A stretch of DNA of 64,000 bases from the NCBI GenBank assembly GCA_048263775.1, contig JBLXDU010000013.1, positions 43,367 to 107,366 of the forward strand, written 5' to 3'. Every line of letters begins with the position of its first letter. Position 1 is the stretch's first letter. The notes beneath the pieces are model-generated. The model did no database searches, was not told where the DNA came from, and was given only the letters and a program-made list of their open reading frames with translations. Below, piece by piece: positions 47,834 to 58,000 of the stretch. Source of the stretch: UBA1479 sp048263775 (GTDB lineage: Bacteria > Pseudomonadota > Alphaproteobacteria > Rhodospirillales > Casp-alpha2). The translations under genes and the position numbers were made by a program.

Positions 47834-48613
47834 ATGAGCCTGCAATCCCATGTTCCTGCATCCAAGGTCGCCATCGTCACCGGCGCCGGCACCGGCGTTG
47901 GCCGGGCGGCCGCCCTGGCGCTGCTCGCCGACGGCTACTCGGTGACCCTGGCCGGCCGCCGCGCCGACATGCTGGAGGAAACAAAGGCCCTTGCGGGTGA
48001 TGCCGGCAGCCGAGCCCTGGTTCAGCCCACGGACGTGACCGATCCCGACGCGATACATGCCATGTTCAAGGTCACTACGGACGCCCACGGGCGGGTCGAC
48101 GTAATCTTCAATAACGCCGGTGCCAACGCGCCTGGAATTTTGCTCGAGGATTTGAAGGTCGAGGACTGGAAGCGCGTCATCGACGTCAATCTGACCGGCG
48201 TGTTCCTGTGCATTCAGGAAGCCTTCCGCGTGATGAAGGCGCAATCCCCCATGGGCGGGCGGATCATCAACAACGGTTCGATCTCGGCACACGCGCCGCG
48301 GCCCGATTCCATCCCCTATACGGCGACGAAGCACGCCGTCACGGGCCTGACCAAGACGGCGGCCCTGGACGGGCGCAAGTACGACATCGCGGTCAGCCAA
48401 GTTGACATCGGCAACGCCGTGTCGCCCATGACTGAACGCATGGCCCAGGGCCATGGGGTCAAGCAGTCTGACGGCACCTTGAAGATGGAACCGCGCATGC
48501 CGGCGGAACATGTCGGCGAGGCCGTCGTTATGATGGCCAACCTGCCCATGGATACGAACATTCAGTTCCTCACCATCCAGGCGACCAAGATGCCCTGGAT
48601 CGGGCGGGGATAG
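47834..48613 (+). CDS. Short-chain dehydrogenase/reductase
   Basis: A 259-residue SDR. NAD(P) motif is TGAGTGVG, with AGRRAD after strand 2 suggesting NADP preference, NNAG in IFNNAGANAP, and active-site Ser/Tyr/Lys in NGSISAHAP and PYTATKHAV. GGAGA lies 6 bases before the ATG. The C-terminal part is FabG-like but includes an unusual MTERMAQGHGVKQSDGTLK loop. Substrate unknown. It converges on sodC. Confidence 0.9.
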   Translation: MSLQSHVPASKVAIVTGAGTGVGRAAALALLADGYSVTLAGRRADMLEETKALAGDAGSRALVQPTDVTDPDAIHAMFKVTTDAHGRVDVIFNNAGANAPGILLEDLKVEDWKRVIDVNLTGVFLCIQEAFRVMKAQSPMGGRIINNGSISAHAPRPDSIPYTATKHAVTGLTKTAALDGRKYDIAVSQVDIGNAVSPMTERMAQGHGVKQSDGTLKMEPRMPAEHVGEAVVMMANLPMDTNIQFLTIQATKMPWIGRG

Positions 48614-48620
48614 GCGGCTC

Positions 48621-49145
48621 TTAGTAGACCACCACGCCGCAGGCGGCGCGCGCACCGCCGCCGCCAAGCGGCGCGGGGGTGTCCGAGTAAGTGTCACCGC
48701 CGGCATGAATCATGATCGAACGGCCGGCCAGATCCGAGGTTTTCAAGCGTGCGGCGTAGCTTTCGCGGGTCGCCGTGCCGTCGGCCGCGGCATAGAGCAC
48801 GGGCAGGTCGCCAAGATGCCCGTCGCCGTCGGGGCCCAGGTGCTTGCCCGTGTTGGCCGGATCGTAATGGCCGCCCGCTGCCAAGCCGGGCACGTGCTTG
48901 CCGTCCTTTTCCTTGTGATCGCAACTGGGGTGTTCGTGGACATGGAAGCCGTGCTGACCTTCGCTCAAGCCCGACAAGTTGGGCTGAATGAGCAAACCAC
49001 GGGCTGTATCCTGGAACACCACCGTGCCGAGGATCGGGCCGACGCCCGCGACGGTGGTTTGGTGCATGGTCACGGTGACGGAAGCCGCATGGGCGCTGCC
49101 GGCAACAACAAGCGCTGCCAATGCGGTTGCGATGAAGGTTTTCAT
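48621..49145 (-). CDS. sodC: Periplasmic Cu/Zn superoxide dismutase
   Basis: A 174-residue enzyme that dismutates superoxide in the periplasm. Residues 1-20 are a signal peptide (KTFIATALAALVVAGSAHAA). Cu ligands lie in GFHVHEHPSC, zinc-loop ligands in GGHYDP and HLGDLP, and the active-site Arg is in GARAACGVVVY; Cys in HPSC and RAAC would form the conserved disulfide. GGGAG precedes the ATG at 49145; upstream codons are not family-like. Confidence 0.95.
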   Translation of the reverse strand: MKTFIATALAALVVAGSAHAASVTVTMHQTTVAGVGPILGTVVFQDTARGLLIQPNLSGLSEGQHGFHVHEHPSCDHKEKDGKHVPGLAAGGHYDPANTGKHLGPDGDGHLGDLPVLYAAADGTATRESYAARLKTSDLAGRSIMIHAGGDTYSDTPAPLGGGGARAACGVVVY

Positions 49146-49258
49146 GGATATCTCCCAAAGACCGATGGTCCGGTCTGATCGCCGGACGATGCACATGATA
49201 TGCGCCCGGTTCGGACCTTTTGCAATGGGAACCGATGGGATCTACCAGAAAGCCGTGC

Positions 49259-50110
49259 TCAGGGCTCAAACGCGTCGAAGGCGGCCTTGAAATCCGAATG
49301 CCAGCGGGTCAGGGGAGGGCGGTTTTCGGTGATATCCCGGGCTGCCCAGAGGATGCGCTTGGCATCCATTTCCGGCGTCACCTCGCCGTCGGGGCAGAGG
49401 ATGTAGAAATCACCGCGTTCCAGGGCCGCCAGCATGAAATCAACCACCTGATCCGGCCACCAGGCGCCGGGGCGGTGGTCGCGGCCGCCCGTCGTGGTCA
49501 TGCCGGGGATCAGCAGATGGGCAGTGACGGCGGTGTTCTCGCCGTTGCGCAACTCATGCTGCAGCAGTTCCGTGTAGGCCTTCACGGCGGCCTTGGCGAC
49601 GTTGTAATGGGGGCGGCCGGGCGGATTGGTGATGCCCTGTTTGGAGCCCACGTTGATGATCATCGCCGGCTCCCCCGCCGCGATCATCGCGGGGGCGAAG
49701 GCCTGACAGCCGTTGATGACGCCGAACAAGCCGACGTCGATGGTCCGGCGCCAGTTGTCCGGTTCGTCCAGACAGCCGCCCGTGTGCCGGGCGACCGCGT
49801 TGTTCATCATCAGCGCGACGCCGCCGAAGGTATCCTGTGCCCGGTCCTTCAGGGCCGTCATGGCATCCGGATCCGCGACATCCACGGCCATGGACATCAC
49901 GCGCCCGGCCTGGGCGGCGGCACGGACCTCTTCATGGGCGCGGTCGAGGGCGGATTCGTCCATGTCGGCCAGGCATACATGCATGCCGAAGGCGGCAAAG
50001 CGTTTGGCGGCAGCGAGGCCGATGCCGCTGGCGGCCCCCGTGACGACAGCGCTGCGCCCAGGGGCGAGAATGGATTCAAGGGCGGACATGGTGGCTGCTT
50101 CGCTCATCAT
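49259..50110 (-). CDS. Short-chain dehydrogenase/reductase, atypical
   Basis: A 283-residue SDR with the NAD(P) motif TGAASGIG and LADMDES (NAD-type Asp) after strand 2. The usual NNAG is NNAVARH, and the active site reads VGSKQGI...HYNVAKAAV. The C terminus is longer than usual and lacks the common FVTG-type tail (DFYILCPDGEVTPEMDAKRIL). GAGGAG before ATG 50110 sets the start. It is divergent from serA. Substrate unknown. Confidence 0.85.
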   Translation of the reverse strand: MMSEAATMSALESILAPGRSAVVTGAASGIGLAAAKRFAAFGMHVCLADMDESALDRAHEEVRAAAQAGRVMSMAVDVADPDAMTALKDRAQDTFGGVALMMNNAVARHTGGCLDEPDNWRRTIDVGLFGVINGCQAFAPAMIAAGEPAMIINVGSKQGITNPPGRPHYNVAKAAVKAYTELLQHELRNGENTAVTAHLLIPGMTTTGGRDHRPGAWWPDQVVDFMLAALERGDFYILCPDGEVTPEMDAKRILWAARDITENRPPLTRWHSDFKAAFDAFEP

Positions 50111-50127
50111 GGGTCTCCTCAGTGGAA

Positions 50128-50142
50128 AAGGCCTACGGCCTT
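50128..50142. promoter_or_regulatory. Small hairpin in the serA upstream region
   Basis: AAGGCC and GGCCTT flank a 3-base loop in the short gap between the divergent SDR and serA genes. It is too small to call a terminator with confidence. Confidence 0.2.
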
Positions 50143-50228
50143 CCTTATATCACTTGCGTCCTGGGGCCTGCTCCGGCATTTTGCGCCGCAACATGTTCAT
50201 CCCTCCCGATAAACCGACCCCCGATCCC

Positions 50229-51482
50229 ATGTCAAAAATCCAGAATCCGTCCCTTCCCAAGGAAAAAATCAAAGTCCTTCTGCTTGAAGGTATCTCGCCC
50301 ACGGCCTCCGCCATCTTCAAGGACGCGGGTTATTCCAACGGCGAACGTTTGAAGACGGCCCTGGACGGTGACGCGCTCAAGGAAAAATTGAAGGATGTGC
50401 GCATCCTGGGCATCCGCTCGCGCACCCAACTGACCAAGGAGGTCATCGACGCGGCGCCGTCACTGATGGCCGTGGGCTGTTTTTCCGTGGGCACCAATCA
50501 GATCGATCTGGACGCCGCGCGGAACAACGGGATTCCCGTGTTCAACGCGCCGTTTTCCAACACCCGCTCCGTGGCCGAGCTGACCATCGCCGAGATCGTC
50601 ATGCTGTTTCGTCGCACCTTTCCGCGGTCGCAGGCGGCCCATGCGGGGGGATGGGACAAGTCCGCCGCCGGGTCGCGCGAAGTGCGGGGCAAGACGCTGG
50701 GCATCATCGGCTACGGTAATATCGGCAGCCAATTGGCAGTGATTGCGGAGTCCATGGGACTCCGCGTCATCTATCATGACCGCACGGACAAGCTGCGCCA
50801 CGGCAACGTCATGCCGTCTCGTGACCTGAACGACCTGTTGAAGCAGTCGGATGTGGTCACCCTGCATGTCCCGGAAACGTCGGATACCAAGGACATGATC
50901 GGCGAAGCGGAAATCCGCGCCATGAAGAAGGGAGCCTTCCTGATCAACAATTCGCGGGGCACCGTGGTCGATATTCCGGCTCTGGCGGCGGCGTTGAAGG
51001 ACGGCCATCTGGGCGGTGCCGCCGTCGACGTGTTCCCGAAGGAGCCGTCGTCAAATTCGGATCCCTTCGTGTCGCCCCTGCAGGGTCTGGACAACGTGAT
51101 CCTGACGCCCCATGTCGGCGGATCCACGGAAGAAGCCCAGGAACGCATCGGCGAAGAGGTCGCGCGTAAGTTGGTCGAATATTCCGACGTCGGCTCGACC
51201 GAAGGTTCGGTCAATTTCCCCCAGGCCCAGCTGTCGCCGCGTCAGGGCGGAACCCGTTTTATCCAGGTTCAGCGCAATCTGCCGGGCGAACTGCAACGCT
51301 TGAACGAGGTGTTTGCCCGCAACAACGTCAACATCGCCGCCCAGACCTATCAGACCGACGGTGAAATCGGTTATGTCGTCCTGGAGGCCGAAGGCACAGT
51401 CGCCGACGCCGACGCGATCCTGGCGGAAATTCGCGAACTTTCCGGAACCATCCGCGCGCGGCTGCTGAACAGGGTCGCCTGA
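50229..51482 (+). CDS. serA: D-3-phosphoglycerate dehydrogenase
   Basis: A 417-residue enzyme for the first step of serine synthesis (3-phosphoglycerate to 3-phosphohydroxypyruvate, NAD-linked). It follows the E. coli SerA pattern closely: RILGIRSRTQLTKEVIDAAP, FNAPFSNTRSVAELTIAE, Rossmann GIIGYGNIGSQL, INNSRGTVVDIPAL, and VILTPHVGGSTEEAQE with the active-site His. The last ~80 residues form an ACT domain (NVNIAAQTYQTDGEIGYVVLE), which usually gives serine feedback. ATG 50229 aligns best; ATG 50193 is possible. No serB or serC is beside it. Confidence 0.95.
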   Translation: MSKIQNPSLPKEKIKVLLLEGISPTASAIFKDAGYSNGERLKTALDGDALKEKLKDVRILGIRSRTQLTKEVIDAAPSLMAVGCFSVGTNQIDLDAARNNGIPVFNAPFSNTRSVAELTIAEIVMLFRRTFPRSQAAHAGGWDKSAAGSREVRGKTLGIIGYGNIGSQLAVIAESMGLRVIYHDRTDKLRHGNVMPSRDLNDLLKQSDVVTLHVPETSDTKDMIGEAEIRAMKKGAFLINNSRGTVVDIPALAAALKDGHLGGAAVDVFPKEPSSNSDPFVSPLQGLDNVILTPHVGGSTEEAQERIGEEVARKLVEYSDVGSTEGSVNFPQAQLSPRQGGTRFIQVQRNLPGELQRLNEVFARNNVNIAAQTYQTDGEIGYVVLEAEGTVADADAILAEIRELSGTIRARLLNRVA

Positions 51483-51589
51483 TTCGCCAGCGGGCGGCCG
51501 CCGCACACGAAGATGTCACTCGCGGGGAAATCGCGATCTGTGTAGAATTTCGGCAATTCTAACCTCATAGATTGCAGGGAGTTCTCGCC

Positions 51590-52228
51590 ATGAAAACCCT
51601 TACCCGCCGCCGCTTTGCGGCCTTTTCCGCTCTGTCTGTCTTGGCTGCGGCGACTCTTGCGGCGCCGTCCCAGGCTGCGGCCGAACCTGTCGTCGGCAGC
51701 CCGGCCCCGATCTTCACCGGGGTGGATACCAAGGGCCAAACGGTCAATCTCGCCGATTACCGGGGCAAGACCGTGATCCTGGAATGGACCAACCACGACT
51801 GTCCTTTCGTGGTGAAGCATTATTCATCCGGCAACATGCAGATGACGCAGAAGAAAGCCACCCAGGACGGCATCGTCTGGTTGTCGGTGATTTCCTCGGC
51901 CCCCGGGGAGCAGGGCAACGTCAGCGGTCCGCAGGCCGATGCCCTGACCCAGTCGCGCAACGCCGTTCCGTCAGCGGTGCTGCTTGATCCGTCGGGCGAG
52001 ATCGGGCGCATGTATGATGCCCGCACCACGCCGCACATGTTCATCATCGATGCCAAGGGGCTGCTCACCTATCATGGTGCCATCGACAGCATCAAGTCGG
52101 CGGATGTCACCGACATTCCCAAGGCGCAGAACTATGTTCTGAACGCGCTTGCCCAGATGAAGGCCGGCCAGCCGGTCAATCCGCAAGGTACCCGGCCCTA
52201 CGGCTGCAGCGTTAAATACGGCTCGTAA
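51590..52228 (+). CDS. Secreted thioredoxin-fold (AhpC/TSA/Redoxin-like) protein
   Basis: A 212-residue protein with a Tat-like leader (MKTLTRRRFAAFSALSVLAA, Arg-Arg-Arg-Phe). The mature part starts VVGSPAPIFTGVDTKGQTVNLADYRGK, then TNHDCPFVVKHY, which carries one Cys at the peroxidatic position rather than CxxC. DPSGEIGRMYDARTTPHMFIID completes the fold. A second Cys is near the end (GCSVKYGS). It resembles the Cys-Pro-Phe redoxin group; a periplasmic peroxide or thiol role is inferred. AGGGAG precedes the ATG. Confidence 0.8.
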   Translation: MKTLTRRRFAAFSALSVLAAATLAAPSQAAAEPVVGSPAPIFTGVDTKGQTVNLADYRGKTVILEWTNHDCPFVVKHYSSGNMQMTQKKATQDGIVWLSVISSAPGEQGNVSGPQADALTQSRNAVPSAVLLDPSGEIGRMYDARTTPHMFIIDAKGLLTYHGAIDSIKSADVTDIPKAQNYVLNALAQMKAGQPVNPQGTRPYGCSVKYGS

Positions 52229-52537
52229 CCGCGGCGGTCAGCGCCGTAACGTGCCCGGCCAGGGCATACCTTGGCCGGGCGCCATGCCGCCGGATTGCCC
52301 CAAACCCCCAGTCCGAGTTCGTCAAATCGGCCAAGGCATGCCCTGACGGGTCTGCCGACGCCGCGCGTATAGGTATTACCCCACCCCATACTTTTGGGTC
52401 CCCGCCCTCGTCTCCCGGTCAGCAGAAATCGCGGGCCGGTAAGGGTACTGTCTTGGCTATCACAAATGGGAAACATCCTCGCATCCAGGCGCTGCAAGGA
52501 TGGCGTGCAAGAAACGCGTAAGAAAAAGGAAGCCGAA
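52229..52537. other. 309-base gap with one hairpin
   Basis: Apart from the stem at 52253-52280 nothing coding or clearly regulatory is visible. A GC-poor patch with CACAAATGGGAAAC near 52460-52475 may hold the response-regulator promoter, but no good hexamers stand out. Confidence 0.3.
52253..52280 (+). terminator. Hairpin after the redoxin gene
   Basis: GCCCGGCCA (52253-52261) pairs with TGGCCGGGC (52272-52280), 25 bases after the stop. The stem is strong but no T-run follows, so it may work with Rho or as a 3' end stabiliser. Confidence 0.45.
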
Positions 52538-52912
52538 ATGGCAAGAATTCTTGTTGTTGACGATGACACCGATCACCGGGCCTTCGTCGTGCAACTGCTT
52601 GAGCGGCTGGGCCATGCCGTGATCGCCGCGGAAAACGGTCACCGCTGTTTGAGCATCCTGCACGATCAGGATGTTGACGCCATTATCACCGACATCTTCA
52701 TGCCCGGTGCCGACGGGATCGAATTGGTGACCGAGTTGAAGAAGATGGGTTCTCAAATTCCGGTGCTCGGCATGACTGGCGGATACAAGGGCGTGATCCG
52801 TCCTTATGAGAACCTGTTCGCGGTTCTGGCCAACGCCAAGGTTCTGCACAAACCGTTCGGCACCAGAGACCTGGAAGTCGCCCTGGATGAGGTGCTGCGC
52901 GATGCCGCGTAA
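52538..52912 (+). CDS. CheY-like response regulator (single receiver domain)
   Basis: A 124-residue stand-alone receiver. The acidic pocket is ILVVDDDTDH, the phospho-acceptor Asp is in IITDIFMPG, Thr in LGMTGG, and Lys in VLHKPFG; all key residues are present. There is no output domain. It may be phosphorylated by the giant hybrid kinase nearby or another sensor. AAGGAAG sits before ATG 52538. The coiled-coil gene begins within its last codons. Confidence 0.9.
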   Translation: MARILVVDDDTDHRAFVVQLLERLGHAVIAAENGHRCLSILHDQDVDAIITDIFMPGADGIELVTELKKMGSQIPVLGMTGGYKGVIRPYENLFAVLANAKVLHKPFGTRDLEVALDEVLRDAA

Positions 52913-53246
52913 ATTTGCGGGCAACGACGCCCAACGCGTCAAGAATACCTGCGGTCAGGAATCGACGCTGGATCGGCTACGCGCCGCGGTTGACGCCTTG
53001 GATCAGAAAAATCAGGCGTTGCAGGCCGACGTCGGGGGCTTCCAGGCTGAACTTGATGATCTGCGGGACGGTATCGAGGAACTCGCCGGATCGGTGGACG
53101 ATTACCGATTCAAGGTGTCGGATGTGGAAACGCGGGCCCTGCGCCATGCCGCCCGGCGATTGCGCGAGATCAGTGACTATTGGCATGAGGGCGATACCCA
53201 AGCCCCCGACAAGGCATCGGCGGACCCTTCCCAGGACGTCGCCTGA
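52902..53246 (+). CDS. Small coiled-coil protein
   Basis: A 114-residue protein with a central helix of heptad-like pattern (LDRLRAAVDALDQKNQALQADVGGFQAELDDLRDGIEELA) and a polar tail. Its ATG overlaps the last 11 bases of the receiver gene in another frame, so the two are coupled. It is not a known domain to me. A scaffold or partner of the receiver and the EAL protein is inferred from position only. Confidence 0.65.
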   Translation: MPRKFAGNDAQRVKNTCGQESTLDRLRAAVDALDQKNQALQADVGGFQAELDDLRDGIEELAGSVDDYRFKVSDVETRALRHAARRLREISDYWHEGDTQAPDKASADPSQDVA

Positions 53247-53299
53247 TCCCGTTGGATGCTGCGGGCGGGACAGACAAAAACAATTAAGGGGAATGTCCC

Positions 53300-54934
53300 G
53301 TGAACGCCAGTAATCACATTCATCCGGAGCAAGCCGCCCATTCCGGCATCCTGTTCACCGTCAACCGCGACGGATGCTTTCTGATGACCGATGCAATGCT
53401 GGAACAATTGCCTTTCGCCGGCGTCTCGGGGAACCAGTTGATGCGCCTCCACGATCTGCTAGGCATGGAGACAGAGCCGGTAATTTCATCCCTGCTGCAG
53501 GATACCCTGACAAGCTGTGAAGAAGGGGTGACGCGCCGCTTCGTGATACGTGACCGTGAAGGCCGCCTGTTGACCATTGGGCTGTGTCGCATGATGGGGA
53601 TCGCCCCAGGCCGGATGGTCTGCACCCTGGACGAATGCCTGTTTCCAGGCGCGGCACCTGTGAACGTCTCGCAGCCGGTGCCGGCTGTCGATGATTTCCC
53701 GTCGCGGGCAGACGCCTTCCGACAGGCCACGGGTCTGGTCGGCGATGGTGTCACGATCATGCTTGTCGGTTTGAATAGGCCCCGCAATATCGGGGGGCCG
53801 GTGGCCGGGCACATATGGTCGCATTTGACGGAAAAGGCGGCCAAACGTCTTCAGGCCGTGATCGGCCCGCGCGGCCTTGTCGCCCGCTATTCGGAAAACG
53901 TCTTCGTCGTGATCAATACCCAAGGTGCGGAATCAATACTTCCCGCCATGACGGCCAGCACCCTCGTCAGCAGCTTTGACCATTCCTTCGAGATGGATGG
54001 CATGGACTTTTATGTCGGGGTCAACGTGGGCACCGCTGATGTCGGCACTGGGTTGGCCAACGTCGGGCATTGTTTCCGATGCGCCGAACTGGCCCTGGAT
54101 GACGCCCGCAGGTCGGGTGTCCCCGTGCGTGAATGCACAGTGCAGATGGTCGAAGCGGCCGGCGCCAAGCTGCAATTGGAACGTGACCTTCGCGATGCCT
54201 TTGAATACGACGGATTCAGACTAGAGCTTCAGCCCAAGATCGACATGGTCGGCGGGCGGTGCCGCGGGTTTGAGGCGCTGATCCGCTGGCGGCATCCGGA
54301 ACGCGGACTTCTCCCGCCCGCACAATTCATTCCCGTGGCCGAAGAATGCGGCCTGATCGTGCCGCTTACGGATTGGGTTTTGCATGAAGTCTGCCGGTTG
54401 CTCAAGGCTGAGCGCGACGCCGGGCGGTCACCCATGCCGATTTCAATCAATGTGCCGCCCAGTCAGTTGATGCATCGTGAATTGAAGGATTTCATCAAGG
54501 TCATAAATGCCTATGACATCCCGCCGTCGCTGATCGAGTTCGAATTGACGGACGCCATGTCCGTCGGTGAACATAGCCGCGGCATCGCCATGATGTCCGG
54601 TCTGCGCGCGGCCGGCGTGAAAGTTTCGGTCGGGGATTTCGGTGCCGGATACTCGTCCCTGTCGCGTCTGGTACGCCTGCCGGTGAGCATTCTCAAGATC
54701 GATCGGTCCTTTGTCGACGAGCTGCCGTCCGACCCTGAGGCCTGCGAAGTCGTCACCGCGATTGTGCGCGCGGCCAATGCTCTTGATCTGAAGGTCGTCG
54801 CCGCGGGTGTGGAGAACGATGCCCAGGCCCGATTTCTCGCGGATCTCGGGGTGAAGACCGTGCAAGGGTTCCTGTACAGCCGTCCGCTGCCGCCGGAAAA
54901 GGCCTTCCGGCTTGCCGAGGCGCGCGTCGGATGA
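53300..54934 (+). CDS. Degenerate GGDEF-EAL protein
   Basis: A 544-residue protein. Residues 1-110 look PAS-like (GILFTVNRDGCFLMTDAML). Residues about 130-285 resemble a GGDEF fold whose signature is replaced (GLVARYSENVFVVI; no GGDEF), so cyclase activity is unlikely. Residues about 300-540 are an EAL domain: EAL is intact in GFEALIRWRHP, as are SINVPPSQ, LKIDRSFV and QGFLYSRPL. However the metal loop DDFGTG reads VGDFGAG and the ExTE motif reads ELTD, so c-di-GMP hydrolysis may be weak or absent and a c-di-GMP-binding role is possible. It follows the receiver pair in the signalling block. Confidence 0.85.
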   Translation: MNASNHIHPEQAAHSGILFTVNRDGCFLMTDAMLEQLPFAGVSGNQLMRLHDLLGMETEPVISSLLQDTLTSCEEGVTRRFVIRDREGRLLTIGLCRMMGIAPGRMVCTLDECLFPGAAPVNVSQPVPAVDDFPSRADAFRQATGLVGDGVTIMLVGLNRPRNIGGPVAGHIWSHLTEKAAKRLQAVIGPRGLVARYSENVFVVINTQGAESILPAMTASTLVSSFDHSFEMDGMDFYVGVNVGTADVGTGLANVGHCFRCAELALDDARRSGVPVRECTVQMVEAAGAKLQLERDLRDAFEYDGFRLELQPKIDMVGGRCRGFEALIRWRHPERGLLPPAQFIPVAEECGLIVPLTDWVLHEVCRLLKAERDAGRSPMPISINVPPSQLMHRELKDFIKVINAYDIPPSLIEFELTDAMSVGEHSRGIAMMSGLRAAGVKVSVGDFGAGYSSLSRLVRLPVSILKIDRSFVDELPSDPEACEVVTAIVRAANALDLKVVAAGVENDAQARFLADLGVKTVQGFLYSRPLPPEKAFRLAEARVG

Positions 54935-55016
54935 AAAGATCGAAGCAAGTTCATTTCCCCGGAACACGTTGAGTAGCGTGATCCGGGGGCACGGGAGCCT
55001 TTCCGGGAGGGGCTGA

Positions 55017-58000
55017 ATGCCGCGGTCGCCATCGGACAAATCGACAAGCACACGCCAGGCCAGCGGGCTCGGCGACGACAGCGCGGACGCGGACGCGCGT
55101 GTTCTCGATTTCGCACGGGTCAGTGCCGACTGGTTCTGGGAAACGGACGCCGATGACCGGTTTACCTTCATTTCCGATCAGGTGATCTCTTTGGTCGGCG
55201 TGCAGCCTGTGGACTGTATTGGAAAGTCGCGCGAGGAATTGCATGGGGGGATTCCCCAGGACGCGACCTGGGCCGTCTATCACAAGGCCATTCACGCGCA
55301 TGAGCCCTTTCGCGACATCACCTTCATCATGGCTGACCCCGATGGGATGACATTCCCCATCTCAATAAGCGGTATGCCGGTGTTTGACGGTGGAAAATTT
55401 GTGGGGTACCGCGGCACAGGTCGCCGGGCCTCTCAGGGCGAGGTAATCGAAAAGCTGGTCCGCAACATCGTCGGTGCAACGTCCAGAGCCGTCGGCCGGG
55501 ATTTTCTCGAACAGATCACCCAGGCCTTATGGCAGGAATTGAACGTTGATCGGATATTCATCACCCGCCTGGCCGATGATGGCAAGACGGCGGAAAGCGT
55601 GGTCGCGATCATCGATGGCGAATGGGCTGATAACGTCAGCTATCCCATCGCCGGCGGCCCCTGTGAGATGGTCACGCGCTCGACGTCGCTTTGCGTCTAT
55701 CCACGGGATGTCGCGGATAGGTTTCCCGATGATCATTACCTGAAGGACGAAGGTATTGAGGGCTACATCGGCGTGCCGCTTTTCGGTGCCAACGGCCAAT
55801 GCCTCGGTCTAATGGTGGCGATGTCAGGCCAACCGATGATTTTGGAGGATATGCACAAACTGGCCTTCGAATTTTTCGCAGGCCGGGTTGCCGCGGAACT
55901 GGATCGCTCGCTGGCCGAAGAGGAGCTGCGACGCCGGGATGTATTGTTATCTGCGATCGTTGACCATATTCCCCACGGTCTGACCGTGAAAGACCCCGAT
56001 GGACGATACATGCTGGTCAACAAGGAGTTCACGCGCCGCTACGGTATCAGCGGTGAAGAAGTCCTCGGCCGGTCGAACAAGGATCGGTTTCCTGCTTGGG
56101 AAGCTTCTTGGGCGGCGTCTCGGGCTCAGGAAAAGGATGTTGCGACAAGCAATCAGATCATCATCCGTGAACAGGATCGCGAATTCGTCGATGGGTCGCA
56201 TCATCGCCTGGAGATCGTCAAATTTCCGATTTCCGACGATGGCGGGCGAGTGATCGGGGTTGGGGCGCTCGGCGTCGATATCACCGAACGCGACGAGTGG
56301 GAGCGGGACGCCCGTGATCGCGAACGAATTCTGAAAAGCTATCACAAGGCCCTAGATCGCATCGTCGCCAGCGACGAAATGGCTTCACCCGACGCTGGGG
56401 ACGCCTTTGCCCTGCTGACCCGGGTCGCGTCCGAAACCTTGGGCGTGGAAAGGGTCAGTGTGTGGCGCGCCCACCCGGATTTGAATCACATCCAATGTTT
56501 GGACCTGTATCAGGCCACATCGGCAACCCATGCCAGTGGTATGATTCTCAAGCGTGAAAATTTCCCGCAGTACTTCAAGGCCTTGCAGCAGGTTGAGGTG
56601 ATTGACGCCCATGATGCCTGCTCGGATCCCCGTACTGCCGAATTCACCGGGGAATACTTGGACGAGCATGGCATTGCCTCCATGCTTGATGCGGCGATCC
56701 ATGTCGGCGACGAACTCAAGGGCGTGTTGTGCCTGGAACATGTCGGTGAACAGAGGGAATGGTCGCTTGAGGAACAGTCTCTGGCGCGCTCGCTTGCCGC
56801 CCTGACATCGCTGATCCTGGCTCGCCAGGAACAGCAGGAGGCCGAGCGCGCGCGGCAATCCATCGAACACCGGTTCAGCAGTGTCGTCAACGCGCTGCCC
56901 AGTTCCCTGTCACTTAAGGACAAGAATCAGCGCTACGTATTCGTCAACAAGATCTATGAGCAGAACTACGGCGTGCGTGCCGAAGATGTTATCGGCAAGC
57001 GGATCGAAGACCTGGGGCTGAATACGCCGGAAATCCTGGCCTCGATCCTTGCCCAGGATGTCGCTGTTCTTGAGCAGGGGCAGTCATTCTCCGGCGAGGC
57101 GACCCGCATCGGTCGTGATGGCGTCGAGCGGTCGGCGTTGGTTTCTAAGTTCCCGGTCTATGACAAGGACGGCAACGTCGAACTGATCGCCACCTTGTGG
57201 ACTGATATCTCGGAACAGATGGCAGTTCAGAAAACCCTGGAGGATGCCCGGGCACGCCTGCGCGCGATCACCGACAACGTGCCGATCATGCTCTCCTTGA
57301 AAGGGCTGGACGGTTATTACCTGGAGGGCAATGCGGGCTTTGCCCGATGGCATGGCCTCGGCGTGCGCGAGATTGCGGGATTGCGGTCGACTGATCTCGT
57401 AAATGCTGGCCGGGCCAAGGTCGTCGAGGCGCTGGATCAGCGCGTGATCGAAACCGGCGAGGTCGTTGTCGAGGAATCGGTATCCGAGCTTCAACGCCGG
57501 CCTGATGGCAAACCCACAATTTTCCGCATGATCAAGTTTCCTGTCTACGACGCCGAAGGCAACATTATGGCCGTGGGCACGGCGATGACGGACATCACCG
57601 AACAGAAGCTGGCGCAGCGTGCATTGGAGGAAACCCAGGCGCGGCTCGTGGCAATTACCGACAATGTACCGATCATGTTGTCGCTTAAGGATAAGAACGG
57701 CGCCTATCAGCATTGCAACCTCAAGTTCGCGGAATGGCATGGGTGCAAGCTTGAGCAGATCATCGGCAAGGCGTCGCGGGATCTGTTGCCGCCTGAACAG
57801 GCCCAGATTGTCGAGAAAGTCGACCAGGAAGTGATCAAGACGGGCGAGGTTCAGGTGTTCGAAACCGACACCGTCTTCGATCATACGAAGGACGGAATGC
57901 GAATTGCCTTGCGGCAGTTTAAGTTCCCAATTCGTGACAGCGCCGGCGCGATCACCGGCATCGGCACGGCGATTCTCGACATCACCGATGAACGTCGGGC

